DNA of 36,718 bases from Opitutales bacterium (GCA_007130045.1 SLTG01000014.1:1-36718); one strand, 5' to 3'; shown: positions 16,807 to 25,352, counted from the first letter of the stretch. Made by a program: numbers and translations. The notes: a model not told the origin generated them from the sequence alone.

Positions 16807-17112
16807 ATGGCTAAAGCTTCCGCAATACAGAGAAATCTCAAGAGACAGCGTTTGGTGGAAAAGTACGCCGCCCGGCGCGCCGAGCTCAAGAAGATCCTTG
16901 CTGACCCGGAAACCACCGACGAAGCGTTTTTCGAAGCGCAGCGCGAGCTCGCGAAACTTCCGCGGAATTCCTCGGTGGTTCGCGTGCACAATCGCTGCGC
17001 GTCCACGGGTCGTCCCCGCGCCTATATCCGGCGCTTTCGACTCTCCCGGATCGCGTTTCGCGAACTGGCCCTTGCCGGAAAGATACCCGGCGTCACCAAA
17101 TCTTCCTGGTAA
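16807..17112 (+). CDS. rpsN: 30S ribosomal protein S14, long zinc-free type
   Basis: uS14 sits in the 30S head beside S3 and S10. At 101 aa with a single cysteine, this is the long C-minus type without a zinc ribbon, so it does not depend on zinc. Signature residues are [20 protein letters not shown] and the terminal GVTKSSW. It lies between rplE and rpsH as usual. The following 55-base gap contains the inverted repeat GTTGGA and TCCAAC. Confidence 0.97.
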   Translation: MAKASAIQRNLKRQRLVEKYAARRAELKKILADPETTDEAFFEAQRELAKLPRNSSVVRVHNRCASTGRPRAYIRRFRLSRIAFRELALAGKIPGVTKSSW

Positions 17113-17167
17113 TCGACTTGTTGGAAGTACGGATATCATCCAACTTCACCACTGACTAATTTCATCC

Positions 17168-17560
17168 ATGACCGATCCGATCAGCGATTTTTTAACCCGT
17201 ATCCGCAATGCGAGCCGCGCGGGAAAGACCGAGTGCAGCGCCCAGCATTCCAAGATGAAGGCGGCCATCGCCGTGATTCTCAAGGAGGAGGGCTACATTC
17301 GCGACTTCCGCGAAGACAAAGATGAGCGGGGCCACAAGCTCATCGTCGTCTCCCTGAAGTACGTGGAGGGCGCGCCGGTGATTGCCGGCATTCAACGGGT
17401 GAGCAAACCGGGCCGCCGGCTCTATTACAAGGCCGACGATGTGCCGCGTGTCCTCGAAGGACTCGGAGTGGGGATTCTCACCACTCCGAAAGGGTTGATG
17501 AAGGATCGCGAGGCCCGGCGCAACCGGCTGGGCGGAGAACTCGTTTGCACGATCTGGTAA
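17168..17560 (+). CDS. rpsH: 30S ribosomal protein S8
   Basis: uS8 organises the central domain of 16S rRNA and, in E. coli, represses the spc operon by binding the rplE mRNA. The 130-aa sequence starts MTDPISDFLTRIRNASRA and ends GGELVCTIW, both diagnostic. VSKPGRRLYYKADDVP is the conserved C-terminal domain entry. The structured rplE leader upstream could in principle be its target; no S8-site match was confirmed. Confidence 0.98.
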   Translation: MTDPISDFLTRIRNASRAGKTECSAQHSKMKAAIAVILKEEGYIRDFREDKDERGHKLIVVSLKYVEGAPVIAGIQRVSKPGRRLYYKADDVPRVLEGLGVGILTTPKGLMKDREARRNRLGGELVCTIW

Positions 17561-17578
17561 GGAAGAGGAGCACCTACT

Positions 17579-18115
17579 ATGAGCAGAACAGGAAAATTAC
17601 CCGTAGCGGTTCCCGAAAAGGTGAGTGTCTCGGTCGAGGCGACAACCGTTACAGTGGACGGCCCGAAGGGCAAGCTGCGCAAGACATTCGATCCGGCGGT
17701 GGAGATCACGGTCGGCGACGATGGTGTGTTGGTGAAACCGGCGAATTCCGGACGGTTCGCTTCCGCGATGCAGGGTACCGCCCGGTCGATCGTCTCCAAT
17801 ATGATTCGGGGGGTCACCGAGGGATTCAGCAAGGATATCCAGATAACCGGCGTCGGTTTTCGTGCCGCGATGAAGGGCACGGTGCTCGACCTCGCGGTCG
17901 GGTACTCACATCCGATTCAGTACACGGTGCCGGAAGGGGTGACCGTGACGGTCGCCGAGAACACCAAACTGAAGGTTGAAGGGACGGACAAGCAGATGGT
18001 CGGCGCAGTGGCCGCGGACATCAAGAGGTTCTATCCACCCGAACCGTATAAAGGAAAAGGTATTCGTATCGTTGGCGAGTCCGTGGTCCGCAAGGAAGGC
18101 AAGACAGTCTCCTAA
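17579..18115 (+). CDS. rplF: 50S ribosomal protein L6
   Basis: uL6 is a two-domain protein near the factor-binding site of the 50S. The 178 aa begin MSRTGKLPVAVPEKVSV and include VDGPKGKLRK and the second-domain PEPYKGKGIRIVGE. A clear AGGAAGAGGAG lies just upstream of the ATG, in contrast to many genes of this cluster. Confidence 0.98.
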   Translation: MSRTGKLPVAVPEKVSVSVEATTVTVDGPKGKLRKTFDPAVEITVGDDGVLVKPANSGRFASAMQGTARSIVSNMIRGVTEGFSKDIQITGVGFRAAMKGTVLDLAVGYSHPIQYTVPEGVTVTVAENTKLKVEGTDKQMVGAVAADIKRFYPPEPYKGKGIRIVGESVVRKEGKTVS

Positions 18116-18139
18116 CCCGATTCGAAAAAGGATTTCACC

Positions 18140-18502
18140 ATGAAACTTGAAACGAAAAGATTGCTCAGACAGAAACGCCGCTGGCGGATTCGCCGGAAGG
18201 TAAGGGGCCGAGCGGACCGTCCGCGCCTGGCGGTGCACTTCAGCGGGAAACACATTTACGCCCAGTGCATTGACGACGATGCGGGGCGCACGTTGGTCTA
18301 TGCCTCTTCGCTTGCGAAGGATTGGGACGGAGGCAAAGTCGCCGCCACTCTGGCCGGAGCCGAAAAAGTGGGCCGGATCTTCGGAGAGAAAGCAAAAAGC
18401 GCTGGTGTGGATGCCGTGGTATTTGATCGCGGCGGCCGGCCCTATCATGGAAGAGTCAAAGTCTTTGCCGATGCCGCGCGCGAGGCGGGACTTAAATTTT
18501 AA
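18140..18502 (+). CDS. rplR: 50S ribosomal protein L18
   Basis: uL18 binds 5S rRNA with L5. The 120-aa protein has the basic start [18 protein letters not shown], then [16 protein letters not shown], and ends [20 protein letters not shown] with GLKF, all typical. AAGGA precedes the ATG by 9 bases. Confidence 0.98.
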   Translation: MKLETKRLLRQKRRWRIRRKVRGRADRPRLAVHFSGKHIYAQCIDDDAGRTLVYASSLAKDWDGGKVAATLAGAEKVGRIFGEKAKSAGVDAVVFDRGGRPYHGRVKVFADAAREAGLKF

Positions 18503-18510
18503 GCACTATT

Positions 18511-19032
18511 ATGAGCCAAGTCAGGAAATCATTCAGGGGCGCGCCGGAGAAACCAGAGAGCGAATTCACCGATAAGGTGGTGAAAATCAATCGTTGTGCG
18601 AAGGTCGTCAAAGGCGGTCGCCGTTTCAGCTTTTCCTCTCTCGTAGTGTCCGGTGACGGCAAGGGACGTGTCGGCGTCGGCTACGGGAAGGCCAACGAGG
18701 TGCCTGAAGCGATCCGGAAGGGCACCGAACGCGCACACAAGAACCTCGTGACAATCAAGCTCAAGGGCGATACAATTCCGCATTGGGTGATGGGAGAGGC
18801 CGATGGCGGCCGGGTTCTATTGAGACCGGCGAGCGAGGGTACCGGAGTTATCGCCGGCGGAGGGGTCCGTGCGGTCCTTGAAGCGGCGGGAATCAAGAAC
18901 ATTCTTTCGAAATCCCTTGGATCCAACAACCACGTGGCAGTCGTGAACGCCACTCTCAGCGGATTGCGGCAATTGCGTTCCGCCGAGGATATCCGTGTTC
19001 TGCGGGAGACCGCCGCGGACAACGAACAGTAA
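18511..19032 (+). CDS. rpsE: 30S ribosomal protein S5
   Basis: uS5 is near the mRNA entry channel and is linked to decoding accuracy and spectinomycin sensitivity. The double-stranded RNA-binding part ([20 protein letters not shown]) and the C-terminal [20 protein letters not shown] are intact. Length is 173 aa. The ATG, 8 bases after rplR, has no Shine-Dalgarno (AAGCACTATT). rplO follows after 12 bases, with no room for rpmD. Confidence 0.98.
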   Translation: MSQVRKSFRGAPEKPESEFTDKVVKINRCAKVVKGGRRFSFSSLVVSGDGKGRVGVGYGKANEVPEAIRKGTERAHKNLVTIKLKGDTIPHWVMGEADGGRVLLRPASEGTGVIAGGGVRAVLEAAGIKNILSKSLGSNNHVAVVNATLSGLRQLRSAEDIRVLRETAADNEQ

Positions 19033-19044
19033 GGAGTTTATTCG

Positions 19045-19488
19045 ATGAGACTACATTCTCTCAAGAACACGAAAGGCGCGACACATCGCCGCAAGCGAGT
19101 CGGTTGCGGCGAAGGTTCCGGCCGGGGCAAGACCTGCGGACGGGGCGGGAAGGGCCAGACCGCGCGTTCCGGAGGCAGCATTCGCCCCGGTTTTGAAGGC
19201 GGTCAAATGCCCCTTTATCGTCGTCTTCCGCAGCGCGGATTCAACAACAAGAATTTCCGCAAGGTTTACGCCCACGTCAATCTCAGCGTTATCGACCGGC
19301 TTGAAGGGGTCGATGAGATCAATCGCGAGGTGCTGGTCGCAAAAGGCGTGATCAATGCCAAAGCCGGACCGATCAAGATCCTGGCCAACGGGGAAATCTC
19401 GCGTGCGGTCAAAGTGACGGCGGAAAAGTTTTCCGCCGCGGCGAAGCAGAAAATCGAAGCGGCCGGGGGTGAAGCGATCTCTGTTTAA
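19045..19488 (+). CDS. rplO: 50S ribosomal protein L15
   Basis: uL15 is a late-assembly 50S protein. The Gly- and Arg-rich N-terminus (RVGCGEGSGRGKTCGRGGKG) extends into rRNA, followed by GFEGGQMPLYRRLPQRGF, the family signature. The 147 aa are standard. AAGGAG lies 9 bases before the ATG. Its position directly after rpsE shows that L30 is absent from its usual slot. Confidence 0.98.
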   Translation: MRLHSLKNTKGATHRRKRVGCGEGSGRGKTCGRGGKGQTARSGGSIRPGFEGGQMPLYRRLPQRGFNNKNFRKVYAHVNLSVIDRLEGVDEINREVLVAKGVINAKAGPIKILANGEISRAVKVTAEKFSAAAKQKIEAAGGEAISV

Positions 19489-19538
19489 GCAGAAGATTCT
19501 GATTCGCCGGGTTCATACACGCCAAAAACGACTACTCA

Positions 19539-21035
19539 ATGCTGTCCGCGTTTACCAACTGTCTCAAGATACCCGATCTCCGCCAGAAGATTCTCTTTAC
19601 GCTCGGCCTGCTGTTCGTCGCCCGCGTGGGCGCGAACATTCCGCTTCCGGGCCTCGATCCGGTCCCCTTGCAGGCTTTTTTCGAAGACCAGGCCGAGCGC
19701 GGGGGGGCGATGGGTTTTCTGGATCTGGCCAACATGTTCACCGGCGGCGCGCTGCTCATGGGCGCTGTCTGCGCGCTGGGAATCATGCCGTACATCAGTG
19801 CGGCGATTATCTTCCAGCTCATGACCGCGGTGGTGCCGAGTCTATCCCGGCTTCAGCGGGAAGGGGATGTCGGCCGGCAAAAGATCACCCAGTACACGCG
19901 CTATGCGACGGTGGGAATCTGTCTGGTTCAGGGCGTACTGCTGATCCTCGCTCTGGAGAACCCGGCGCGGCTGTTCCAGGGGTACAACGTCGAGGAATAC
20001 GGGCAGATAATCATAATCAACCGAACGTGGTTCCTGATCACCGGGACGCTCTTCCTGACGTCGGGGACGATTCTCCTGATGTGGCTTGGCGAGCAGATCA
20101 CCCAGAAAGGGGTCGGCAACGGGATCGGGTTGCTGATTACCGTCGGAATCCTGGCGGACCTTCCCGGCGCCGCCGCCCAGACCTATCGCCTGTTCTTCGC
20201 CCCGGTCGGCGTCGACCGCCTCAACCTTGGGCAGGCGATTCTCATGTTCGGCCTTTTGATCGGCGTAATCGCCGCGATCGTGGCTGTGGTTCAGGCCCAG
20301 CGGAAGATACCGGTGCACTACGCGAAACGTGTGGTCGGTCGCAAGGTGTACGGCGGACAGAGTTCGTACCTGCCGCTCAAGGTCAACTATTCGGGTGTTA
20401 TGCCGGTTATTTTCGCCAGCGCGATCCTGATGTTTCCGCAGCAGGTTCTATCGCAGCTCGGCGCCGCGCTCGAATTGCGTTTCCTGATGGATCTCGCGGA
20501 CTACCTGATGCGGGGGACGGCGGTCTACTACATGGTGATGGCGGCCCTCATCATGGGATTCAGTTATTTCTGGGTTTCGATCATGTTCAAGCCCATCCAG
20601 ATTGCCGACGACCTCAAGAAGTACGGCGGGTACATTCCGGGCGTTCGGCCCGGGGAGCCGACGGCAAGATACCTGGACTTTATAATGACCCGGTTGACGC
20701 TGGCTGGTGGCATCTTTCTGACCATCATTGCCGTGATGCCGGACGTCGCCCTGTTCTCGTACAATGTTCCCGGGCGAATCGCCATGTTTTTCGGTGGTAC
20801 CGGAATGCTCATTGCGGTCGGGGTCGTCCTCCAGTTGATGCAGCAGGTGGAAACGCATTTGCTGCAACGGCACTATGACGGGTTCCTTCGCAAGGGACGA
20901 ATCCGGGCGCGGAGCAACCGGAAGGAGGCCACGCGTATGGTGGACACTTCGGAACTCAAGAGCGTCGGCACCTTGTGGATTGTGCTGTTGGCCCTCCTGG
21001 TCTTAGGGATCGGCGCCTGGCTGCTTCAGCAGTAG
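19539..21035 (+). CDS. secY: Protein translocase subunit SecY with an extra C-terminal membrane helix
   Basis: SecY is the channel of the Sec translocon in the inner membrane. The ten usual helices can be followed, from KILFTLGLLFVARVGANIPL through GIMPYISAAIIFQLM (plug-adjacent), NGIGLLITVGIL, GVMPVIFASAIL and YYMVMAALIMGFSYFW to IAMFFGGTGMLIAVGVV. The usual family end is HYDGFLRKGRIRARS at about residues 445-460. Here about 38 residues follow, including a clearly hydrophobic stretch (GTLWIVLLALLVLGIGAWLL, 476-495), which would be helix 11 and place the C-terminus outside. The total is 498 aa against about 440 in many bacteria. The start ATG 19539 gives MLSAFTNCLKIPDLRQKI, a normal N-terminus. 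Confidence 0.96.
   Translation: MLSAFTNCLKIPDLRQKILFTLGLLFVARVGANIPLPGLDPVPLQAFFEDQAERGGAMGFLDLANMFTGGALLMGAVCALGIMPYISAAIIFQLMTAVVPSLSRLQREGDVGRQKITQYTRYATVGICLVQGVLLILALENPARLFQGYNVEEYGQIIIINRTWFLITGTLFLTSGTILLMWLGEQITQKGVGNGIGLLITVGILADLPGAAAQTYRLFFAPVGVDRLNLGQAILMFGLLIGVIAAIVAVVQAQRKIPVHYAKRVVGRKVYGGQSSYLPLKVNYSGVMPVIFASAILMFPQQVLSQLGAALELRFLMDLADYLMRGTAVYYMVMAALIMGFSYFWVSIMFKPIQIADDLKKYGGYIPGVRPGEPTARYLDFIMTRLTLAGGIFLTIIAVMPDVALFSYNVPGRIAMFFGGTGMLIAVGVVLQLMQQVETHLLQRHYDGFLRKGRIRARSNRKEATRMVDTSELKSVGTLWIVLLALLVLGIGAWLLQQ
20937..21035 (+). CDS. Possible separately translated 32-aa membrane peptide from the 3' end of secY
   Basis: Inside secY, AAGGAGG (20922-20928) lies 8 bases before an in-frame ATG (20937, codon 467). 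Translation from here would give a 32-residue peptide with one membrane helix (GTLWIVLLALLVLGIGAWLL) ending at the secY stop. The Shine-Dalgarno is the full consensus, whereas many genes in this cluster have none. It could be chance in an Arg-Lys-Glu codon run. The alternative is simply the SecY tail. Confidence 0.25.
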   Translation: MVDTSELKSVGTLWIVLLALLVLGIGAWLLQQ

Positions 21036-21142
21036 TTCCGGTGTTCGGGAGCAGCTTGAATCGTGCTTCGCTGAAAGCTCCGGAACCCGGCGCCGCCGGG
21101 AGGCTTTTCACCGGAGGCAGGACTTCTTCCATCGATTTTTCC

Positions 21143-21817
21143 TTGTCAAATAATTCCAGCGTTAAATTTATCCTGATGGGATCTCCCGGGGCGGGAAAAG
21201 GAACCCTGGCGGCGAACCTTCGCACGTTGAATGCGGAGCACGTTTCTTCCGGGGATCTTTTCAGGAGGGAGATGAAGAGGAATACACCGGTGGGAATCGC
21301 AATCCGGAAAACGATGAAACGCGGTGAACTGGTTCCCGACCATCTGACGCTGGGGCTGATGCGGAAGTGGTTCTGGGGACGGAAGTCCGCGCGTGGCTTC
21401 ATTCTCGACGGGTTTCCCCGAACGCGGATCCAGGCGGTTTGTTTCGACGAGTGGATGGAGACGCGCGGCGAGGTTCTAACGGCCTGCGTTCTCCTGGAGT
21501 TGTCCGAGAGCGAAACGGTTAAGCGATTGTCGCAGCGGCGGATCTGCCCGAAGGACGGGACGGTTTATCATCTCGCGCACAATCCACCCCGGTGCGAAGG
21601 CCGGTGCGATTCGTGCGGATCGACCCTCGTTCAGCGCGAAGACGATATCGAGGAGGTGATCCGGCGCCGGTACGCGATATACGAGCGTCTCACGCGTCCT
21701 CTTGCCGATCATTACGCGAATCTCGGGCTGCTGTCGGTCTTTTCGGCTGAAATCCCGCAGGAGGAGCTGACGGCGCGGATCTTCGAAACCTTCAACCTGG
21801 CACCCGTCCCGCGATGA
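21143..21817 (+). CDS. adk: Adenylate kinase
   Basis: Interconverts ATP + AMP and 2 ADP, setting the adenylate energy charge. The P-loop GSPGAGKG lies just after the start, then HVSSGDLFR (AMP site) and GFILDGFPRT. The long-form LID domain has a cysteine cluster but with CPKD where Zn-type kinases have C-x2-C, then CDSC later, so the four candidate ligands are Cys, Asp, Cys, Cys. No ATG lies between the secY stop and the P-loop strand; I chose TTG 21143, giving 224 aa. A GGAGG at 21113-21117 is rather far from it. The frame is open back into secY but that part does not match the family. The stop overlaps the map start (ATGA). Confidence 0.92.
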   Translation: MSNNSSVKFILMGSPGAGKGTLAANLRTLNAEHVSSGDLFRREMKRNTPVGIAIRKTMKRGELVPDHLTLGLMRKWFWGRKSARGFILDGFPRTRIQAVCFDEWMETRGEVLTACVLLELSESETVKRLSQRRICPKDGTVYHLAHNPPRCEGRCDSCGSTLVQREDDIEEVIRRRYAIYERLTRPLADHYANLGLLSVFSAEIPQEELTARIFETFNLAPVPR

Positions 21818-22581
21818 TTCCAATCAAGAATGCGGAAGAAATCCGGAAGATGCGCACGGTCTGTCGAATCGCCGCCGAGGCGCTCGACGTGTTGAAGCGG
21901 GAGGCGGCGCCCGGGGTCAATACCTACGACCTCGATCAACTGGCGAGACGGCACATCGAAAAACTCGGCGCCCGGAGCGCCTGTCATAATTACCAGATAG
22001 GATCGTCGAGGTTTCCGAGCTACAGTTGCATCTCCGTCAACGAGGAGGTGGTGCACGGGATCGGATCTCTCAAACGCGTGATTCAACCCGGAGATATTGT
22101 CGCGCTCGACGTAGTCGTTCACTTCGACGGCTACGTGGGCGACAATGCGGCCACGGTCAAGATCGGCCGCGTCGCGCCGGAAGTGGAGCGGCTCGTCGAT
22201 GTGACCGAGCAGGCGCTTTACGAAGGAATCGCAGTGAGCCGGCCGGGAAAACGTGTGGGGGATATATCCCATGTGATCCAGAAATACGTGGAATCCAGGA
22301 AATTATCTATTGTCAGGGAGTTCGTCGGGCACGGAGTGGGCGCGTCGATGCACGAAGAACCGCAGATCCCGAATTTCGGACGGAAGAACACGGGCGCCAA
22401 ACTGAGGCCCGGGATGGTGCTCGCGATCGAGCCGATGGTCAACCTGGGCGGTCCGGAAGTGCAGGTGCTGGAGGACGGCTGGACGGTTGTGACCGCGGAC
22501 CGGCGCCCCTCGGCTCATTTCGAACACACCGTCCTGATAACGGAAGACGGACCGGAAATTCTCACTTTATTAAAAAAATAA
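21814..22581 (+). CDS. map: Methionine aminopeptidase, type I
   Basis: Removes the initiator methionine from nascent proteins when the second residue is small. Pita-bread-fold metal ligands appear in order: ALDVVVHFDGYVGDNAAT with two Asp, VGHGVGASMHEEP with His, the Glu of AIEPMVN, and the final HFEHTVLIT region with Glu before the C-terminus. The 255 aa are normal for type Ia, with no N-terminal zinc extension. It overlaps adk by four bases. infA and rpmJ, which often follow, are absent. Confidence 0.97.
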   Translation: MIPIKNAEEIRKMRTVCRIAAEALDVLKREAAPGVNTYDLDQLARRHIEKLGARSACHNYQIGSSRFPSYSCISVNEEVVHGIGSLKRVIQPGDIVALDVVVHFDGYVGDNAATVKIGRVAPEVERLVDVTEQALYEGIAVSRPGKRVGDISHVIQKYVESRKLSIVREFVGHGVGASMHEEPQIPNFGRKNTGAKLRPGMVLAIEPMVNLGGPEVQVLEDGWTVVTADRRPSAHFEHTVLITEDGPEILTLLKK

Positions 22582-22610
22582 TTGCCAAACCCCTTGCGGA
22601 CGTCTATTTT
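22582..22610 (+). promoter_or_regulatory. Candidate promoter for rpsM-rpsK-rpsD-rpoA-rplQ
   Basis: TTGCCA (22582-22587) and TATTTT (22605-22610) are separated by exactly 17 bases, following an A/T tract (22566-22580) that starts within the end of map and could act as an UP element. The rpsM ATG is 40 bases further on. Spacing and hexamers fit a housekeeping sigma factor and match the layout before rpsL. Confidence 0.55.
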
Positions 22611-22650
22611 TTTTTGTTTCTACACACTACTACTTTAATCGTAATGACTT

Positions 22651-23025
22651 ATGCCGCGCCTACTTGGAGTTGACATTCCCAACCAGAAGAAAATCGAATA
22701 CGCTCTCCGTTATATTTACGGGATCGGGCCCACGCTTGCGCGCCAGGTCGTGGTCGCTTCGGAGATCGATCCGAACACGCGTGCGCATGAACTCACCGAG
22801 GAGCAGCTCAACAGGCTAACCGCTCTGATCTCCGAGCGCAATTACTTGGTTGAGGGTGACTTGCGGCGTTCGATCGCCGCGAACCTGAAGCGCCTCCAGT
22901 CGATCAACTGTTCCCGGGGAATCCGGCATCGCCGGGGACTTCCGGTACGCGGACAGCGCACCAGCACGAACGCCCGCACCCGGAAAGGCGCGCGCCGCAC
23001 CGTCGGGGTGATGAAGAAGAAATAA
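22651..23025 (+). CDS. rpsM: 30S ribosomal protein S13
   Basis: uS13 contacts the P-site tRNA and forms intersubunit bridges. The 124 aa start [20 protein letters not shown], with [14 protein letters not shown] as the helix-hairpin-helix, and finish with [16 protein letters not shown] and a Lys tail. No rpmJ lies in the 69-base gap after map. The ATG has no Shine-Dalgarno. Confidence 0.98.
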   Translation: MPRLLGVDIPNQKKIEYALRYIYGIGPTLARQVVVASEIDPNTRAHELTEEQLNRLTALISERNYLVEGDLRRSIAANLKRLQSINCSRGIRHRRGLPVRGQRTSTNARTRKGARRTVGVMKKK

Positions 23026-23047
23026 CTTAAACATTTTTATCTGCATT

Positions 23048-23602
23048 ATGGCGACTGAAGAAAAACCGTCCGAGGACAACGAAAGCCAGGCGCCCTCCCC
23101 CAAGGAGGAGCGGAAGGCGCAAGCTCAGCAACCCGCGAAAGAAGAGGCCGCGCAAACCAAGCAGCCCGCCGAAAAGGAAAAGGAGCTCACCGCACAGGAT
23201 CTCCTGAAGGCGGACATCGGCGCCGTCAAGGTGCGCAAAGCCAAGGGGAGTAAGAACGTCACTTCCGGCATTGCGCACATCCTGGCCACTTTCAACAACA
23301 CCAAGGTGTCGATCTCGGACCACAAGGGGAACATCATTTCCTGGTCGAGCGCGGGGAAGATGAATTTCCGCGGTTCGCGTAAGTCAACCGCGTACGCCGC
23401 CCAAATCGTGACCCAGGATGCCGCCAAAGCCGCGATAGCTCACGGGCTCAAAGAAGTCGTGGTGCATGTCAAGGGACCGGGCATGGGCCGCGACTCGGCT
23501 GTCCGTGCGCTGCAGGCCATCGGGCTGGAAGTCGTTTCCATTGTCGACACAACCGCCGTTCCCCACAACGGATGCCGCCCTCCGAAGCGCCGGCGCGTCT
23601 GA
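23048..23602 (+). CDS. rpsK: 30S ribosomal protein S11 with a 65-residue charged N-terminal extension
   Basis: uS11 binds the 16S platform near the E-site mRNA. The core starts at about residue 72 ([18 protein letters not shown]) and continues to [14 protein letters not shown]. Ahead of it lie about 65 residues of low-complexity Glu, Lys, Ala, Gln and Pro, making 184 aa where about 125-130 is usual. There is no Met between codon 1 and the core, so the extension is not a start-site error. It is presumably disordered and outside the platform, and its role is unknown. Confidence 0.96.
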   Translation: MATEEKPSEDNESQAPSPKEERKAQAQQPAKEEAAQTKQPAEKEKELTAQDLLKADIGAVKVRKAKGSKNVTSGIAHILATFNNTKVSISDHKGNIISWSSAGKMNFRGSRKSTAYAAQIVTQDAAKAAIAHGLKEVVVHVKGPGMGRDSAVRALQAIGLEVVSIVDTTAVPHNGCRPPKRRRV

Positions 23603-23655
23603 GCCTTAACCGGACGGGACTCTCCAGCCACCACACAACAGGACAATCACGACTC

Positions 23656-24264
23656 ATGGCTCGTTACACAGGACCTACAACTCGAATCAGCCGGAGATTT
23701 GGCCAGCCCATTATGGGCAGCAACAAATCTTTCGAGAAAAAGAACTATCCTCCCGGGATTCACGGCCCGCGCCTGCGCCGCAAGGTTTCGGAATATTCGA
23801 TCGGGCTTAACGAGAAGCAAAAGCTGCGTTACGCCTATGGATTGATGGAAAAGCAGTTCCGGCGTCTCTTCGAGCGGGCGAAACGCGAACGCGGGGTCAC
23901 CGGCGACCGTTTTCTCCAGTTACTGGAGACCCGTCTCGACAGCGTCGTCTACCATCTAGGTTTCGCGCGTTCGCGGAATGCGGCCCGACAGTTCGTCAAC
24001 CACGGGCACATTCGGGTCAACGGGCACAAGGTGGATATTCCGAGTTACACCGTCAAGAGCGGGGATGAAATCGAAGTCAAGCCGGCCACATCGTCCCGTC
24101 AGCTCGCCACGCGCAACGTTGAGGAAACGCGCATACGAACCGTTCCCACCTGGCTGACGCTTCAGGAGGACGCGCTCAAAGCAACGGTAAACCGCCTGCC
24201 CGAACGCGACGATATCGAGCCGCTCGTCAACGAGCAGCTCATCGTCGAGTTCTACAGTCGCTGA
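23656..24264 (+). CDS. rpsD: 30S ribosomal protein S4, zinc-free type
   Basis: uS4 is the primary 16S-binding protein of the 30S body and helps unwind mRNA. ATG 23656 (MARYTGPTTRISRRFGQPIM) is chosen over an in-frame ATG at 23572 that would overlap rpsK and add 28 unrelated residues. The S4 RNA-binding domain is at about 93-160 (ETRLDSVVYHLGFARSRNAA, then NHGHIRVNG). No cysteines are present, so it is the C-minus form. Length is 202 aa. Confidence 0.97.
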   Translation: MARYTGPTTRISRRFGQPIMGSNKSFEKKNYPPGIHGPRLRRKVSEYSIGLNEKQKLRYAYGLMEKQFRRLFERAKRERGVTGDRFLQLLETRLDSVVYHLGFARSRNAARQFVNHGHIRVNGHKVDIPSYTVKSGDEIEVKPATSSRQLATRNVEETRIRTVPTWLTLQEDALKATVNRLPERDDIEPLVNEQLIVEFYSR

Positions 24265-24330
24265 TAGTTTTATTCTCTCGAACCTGTTTTTTGCGGAAAC
24301 CGCGGAACCTTCTTCTTTAGGTTTGGAATT

Positions 24331-25332
24331 ATGCCAAGACGTCTAGGAAAATTTGAATTGCCCAATCGACTTGTAAAGTCCGAGGACGGCGCCACTGAAA
24401 CGTACTGCAAGTTTACGGCAGAGCCTTTCGAGACCGGATATGGTCACTCGATCGGCAACTCGTTGCGTCGCGTGCTGATGAGTTCGATCGAGGGGGCGGC
24501 GATATCATCGGTGAAAATCGACGGAGTCAACCACGAGTTCCAGAGCATGGACGGGGTGGTTGAAGACGTGACCGATGTCGTGCTCCACCTCAAGAAAGTC
24601 CTGATTATATCGGAGCGCCGCGAATCGGCCCGGATGGTGATCGATGTAAGCCGCGAAGGCCCGGTCACAGCCGCCGATATCCAGGAAGAGACGGGCATCC
24701 GGATCATCAATCCCGATCAGCACATCTGTACCCTCAGCAAGGGGCGACGCTTCTATGCCGAACTCGAGGTCAGGGTTGGCCGCGGCTATTGTCCCGGAGA
24801 GGAGAACAAGAAGGAGGACCAGTCGATCGGGGAAATCCCCATCGATTCACTTTTCAGTCCCGTCAAGCTCGTCAAGTACGCTGTGGAAAACACACGTGTC
24901 GGCCAAATCACCGACTACGACAAGCTCATTCTGGAGATCTGGACCGACGGGCGCGTCTCACCGGAGGAAGCGCTCAAGCAATCCGCCGTTATCCTGAAGC
25001 ACCATCTCAGCGTCTTCGACCAGGTTTCCGAAGACGAAGTGGAATTCGAGGACGAAGGTTCCGAAGCGAGCGAGGAGCAGAACCGTCTGCGCAAGCTGCT
25101 CAATATGAGCGTGAATGAAATCGAACTTTCGGTGCGGGCCGCGAACTGCCTCAACAACGCCAATATCACGACAGTCGGCGAACTGGCGATGAAATCCGAG
25201 CAGGAGATGCTGAAATACCGGAATTTCGGCAAGAAGTCGCTGAACGAGATCAAAGACAAACTCGAACAGCTCGGCCTTTCTCTCGGAATGAAGATCGACG
25301 AGCGCCTGCTGGATAGAAAGAACGGCCTTTAA
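24331..25332 (+). CDS. rpoA: DNA-directed RNA polymerase subunit alpha
   Basis: Alpha nucleates RNA polymerase assembly and its C-terminal domain binds UP elements and activators. The N-terminal domain has FETGYGHSIGNSLRRVLMSS, the beta-contact region. An acidic linker (VEFEDEGSEASEEQ) leads to the C-terminal domain, whose ELSVRAANCLNNANITTVGE carries the DNA-contacting Arg and Asn, followed by YRNFGKKSLNEIKDKL. The 333 aa are standard. The conserved Arg fits use of the A/T tracts seen upstream of rpsL and rpsM as UP elements. Confidence 0.98.
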   Translation: MPRRLGKFELPNRLVKSEDGATETYCKFTAEPFETGYGHSIGNSLRRVLMSSIEGAAISSVKIDGVNHEFQSMDGVVEDVTDVVLHLKKVLIISERRESARMVIDVSREGPVTAADIQEETGIRIINPDQHICTLSKGRRFYAELEVRVGRGYCPGEENKKEDQSIGEIPIDSLFSPVKLVKYAVENTRVGQITDYDKLILEIWTDGRVSPEEALKQSAVILKHHLSVFDQVSEDEVEFEDEGSEASEEQNRLRKLLNMSVNEIELSVRAANCLNNANITTVGELAMKSEQEMLKYRNFGKKSLNEIKDKLEQLGLSLGMKIDERLLDRKNGL

Positions 25333-25352
25333 CCTTAAACTTTTCCACCACC

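Noticed and set aside
19469-20878. A 469-codon open frame across rplO and secY
   Set aside because: It is a shifted frame of secY, rich in Arg, Gly and Pro, with no conserved motifs, whereas the secY frame shows all the expected helices.
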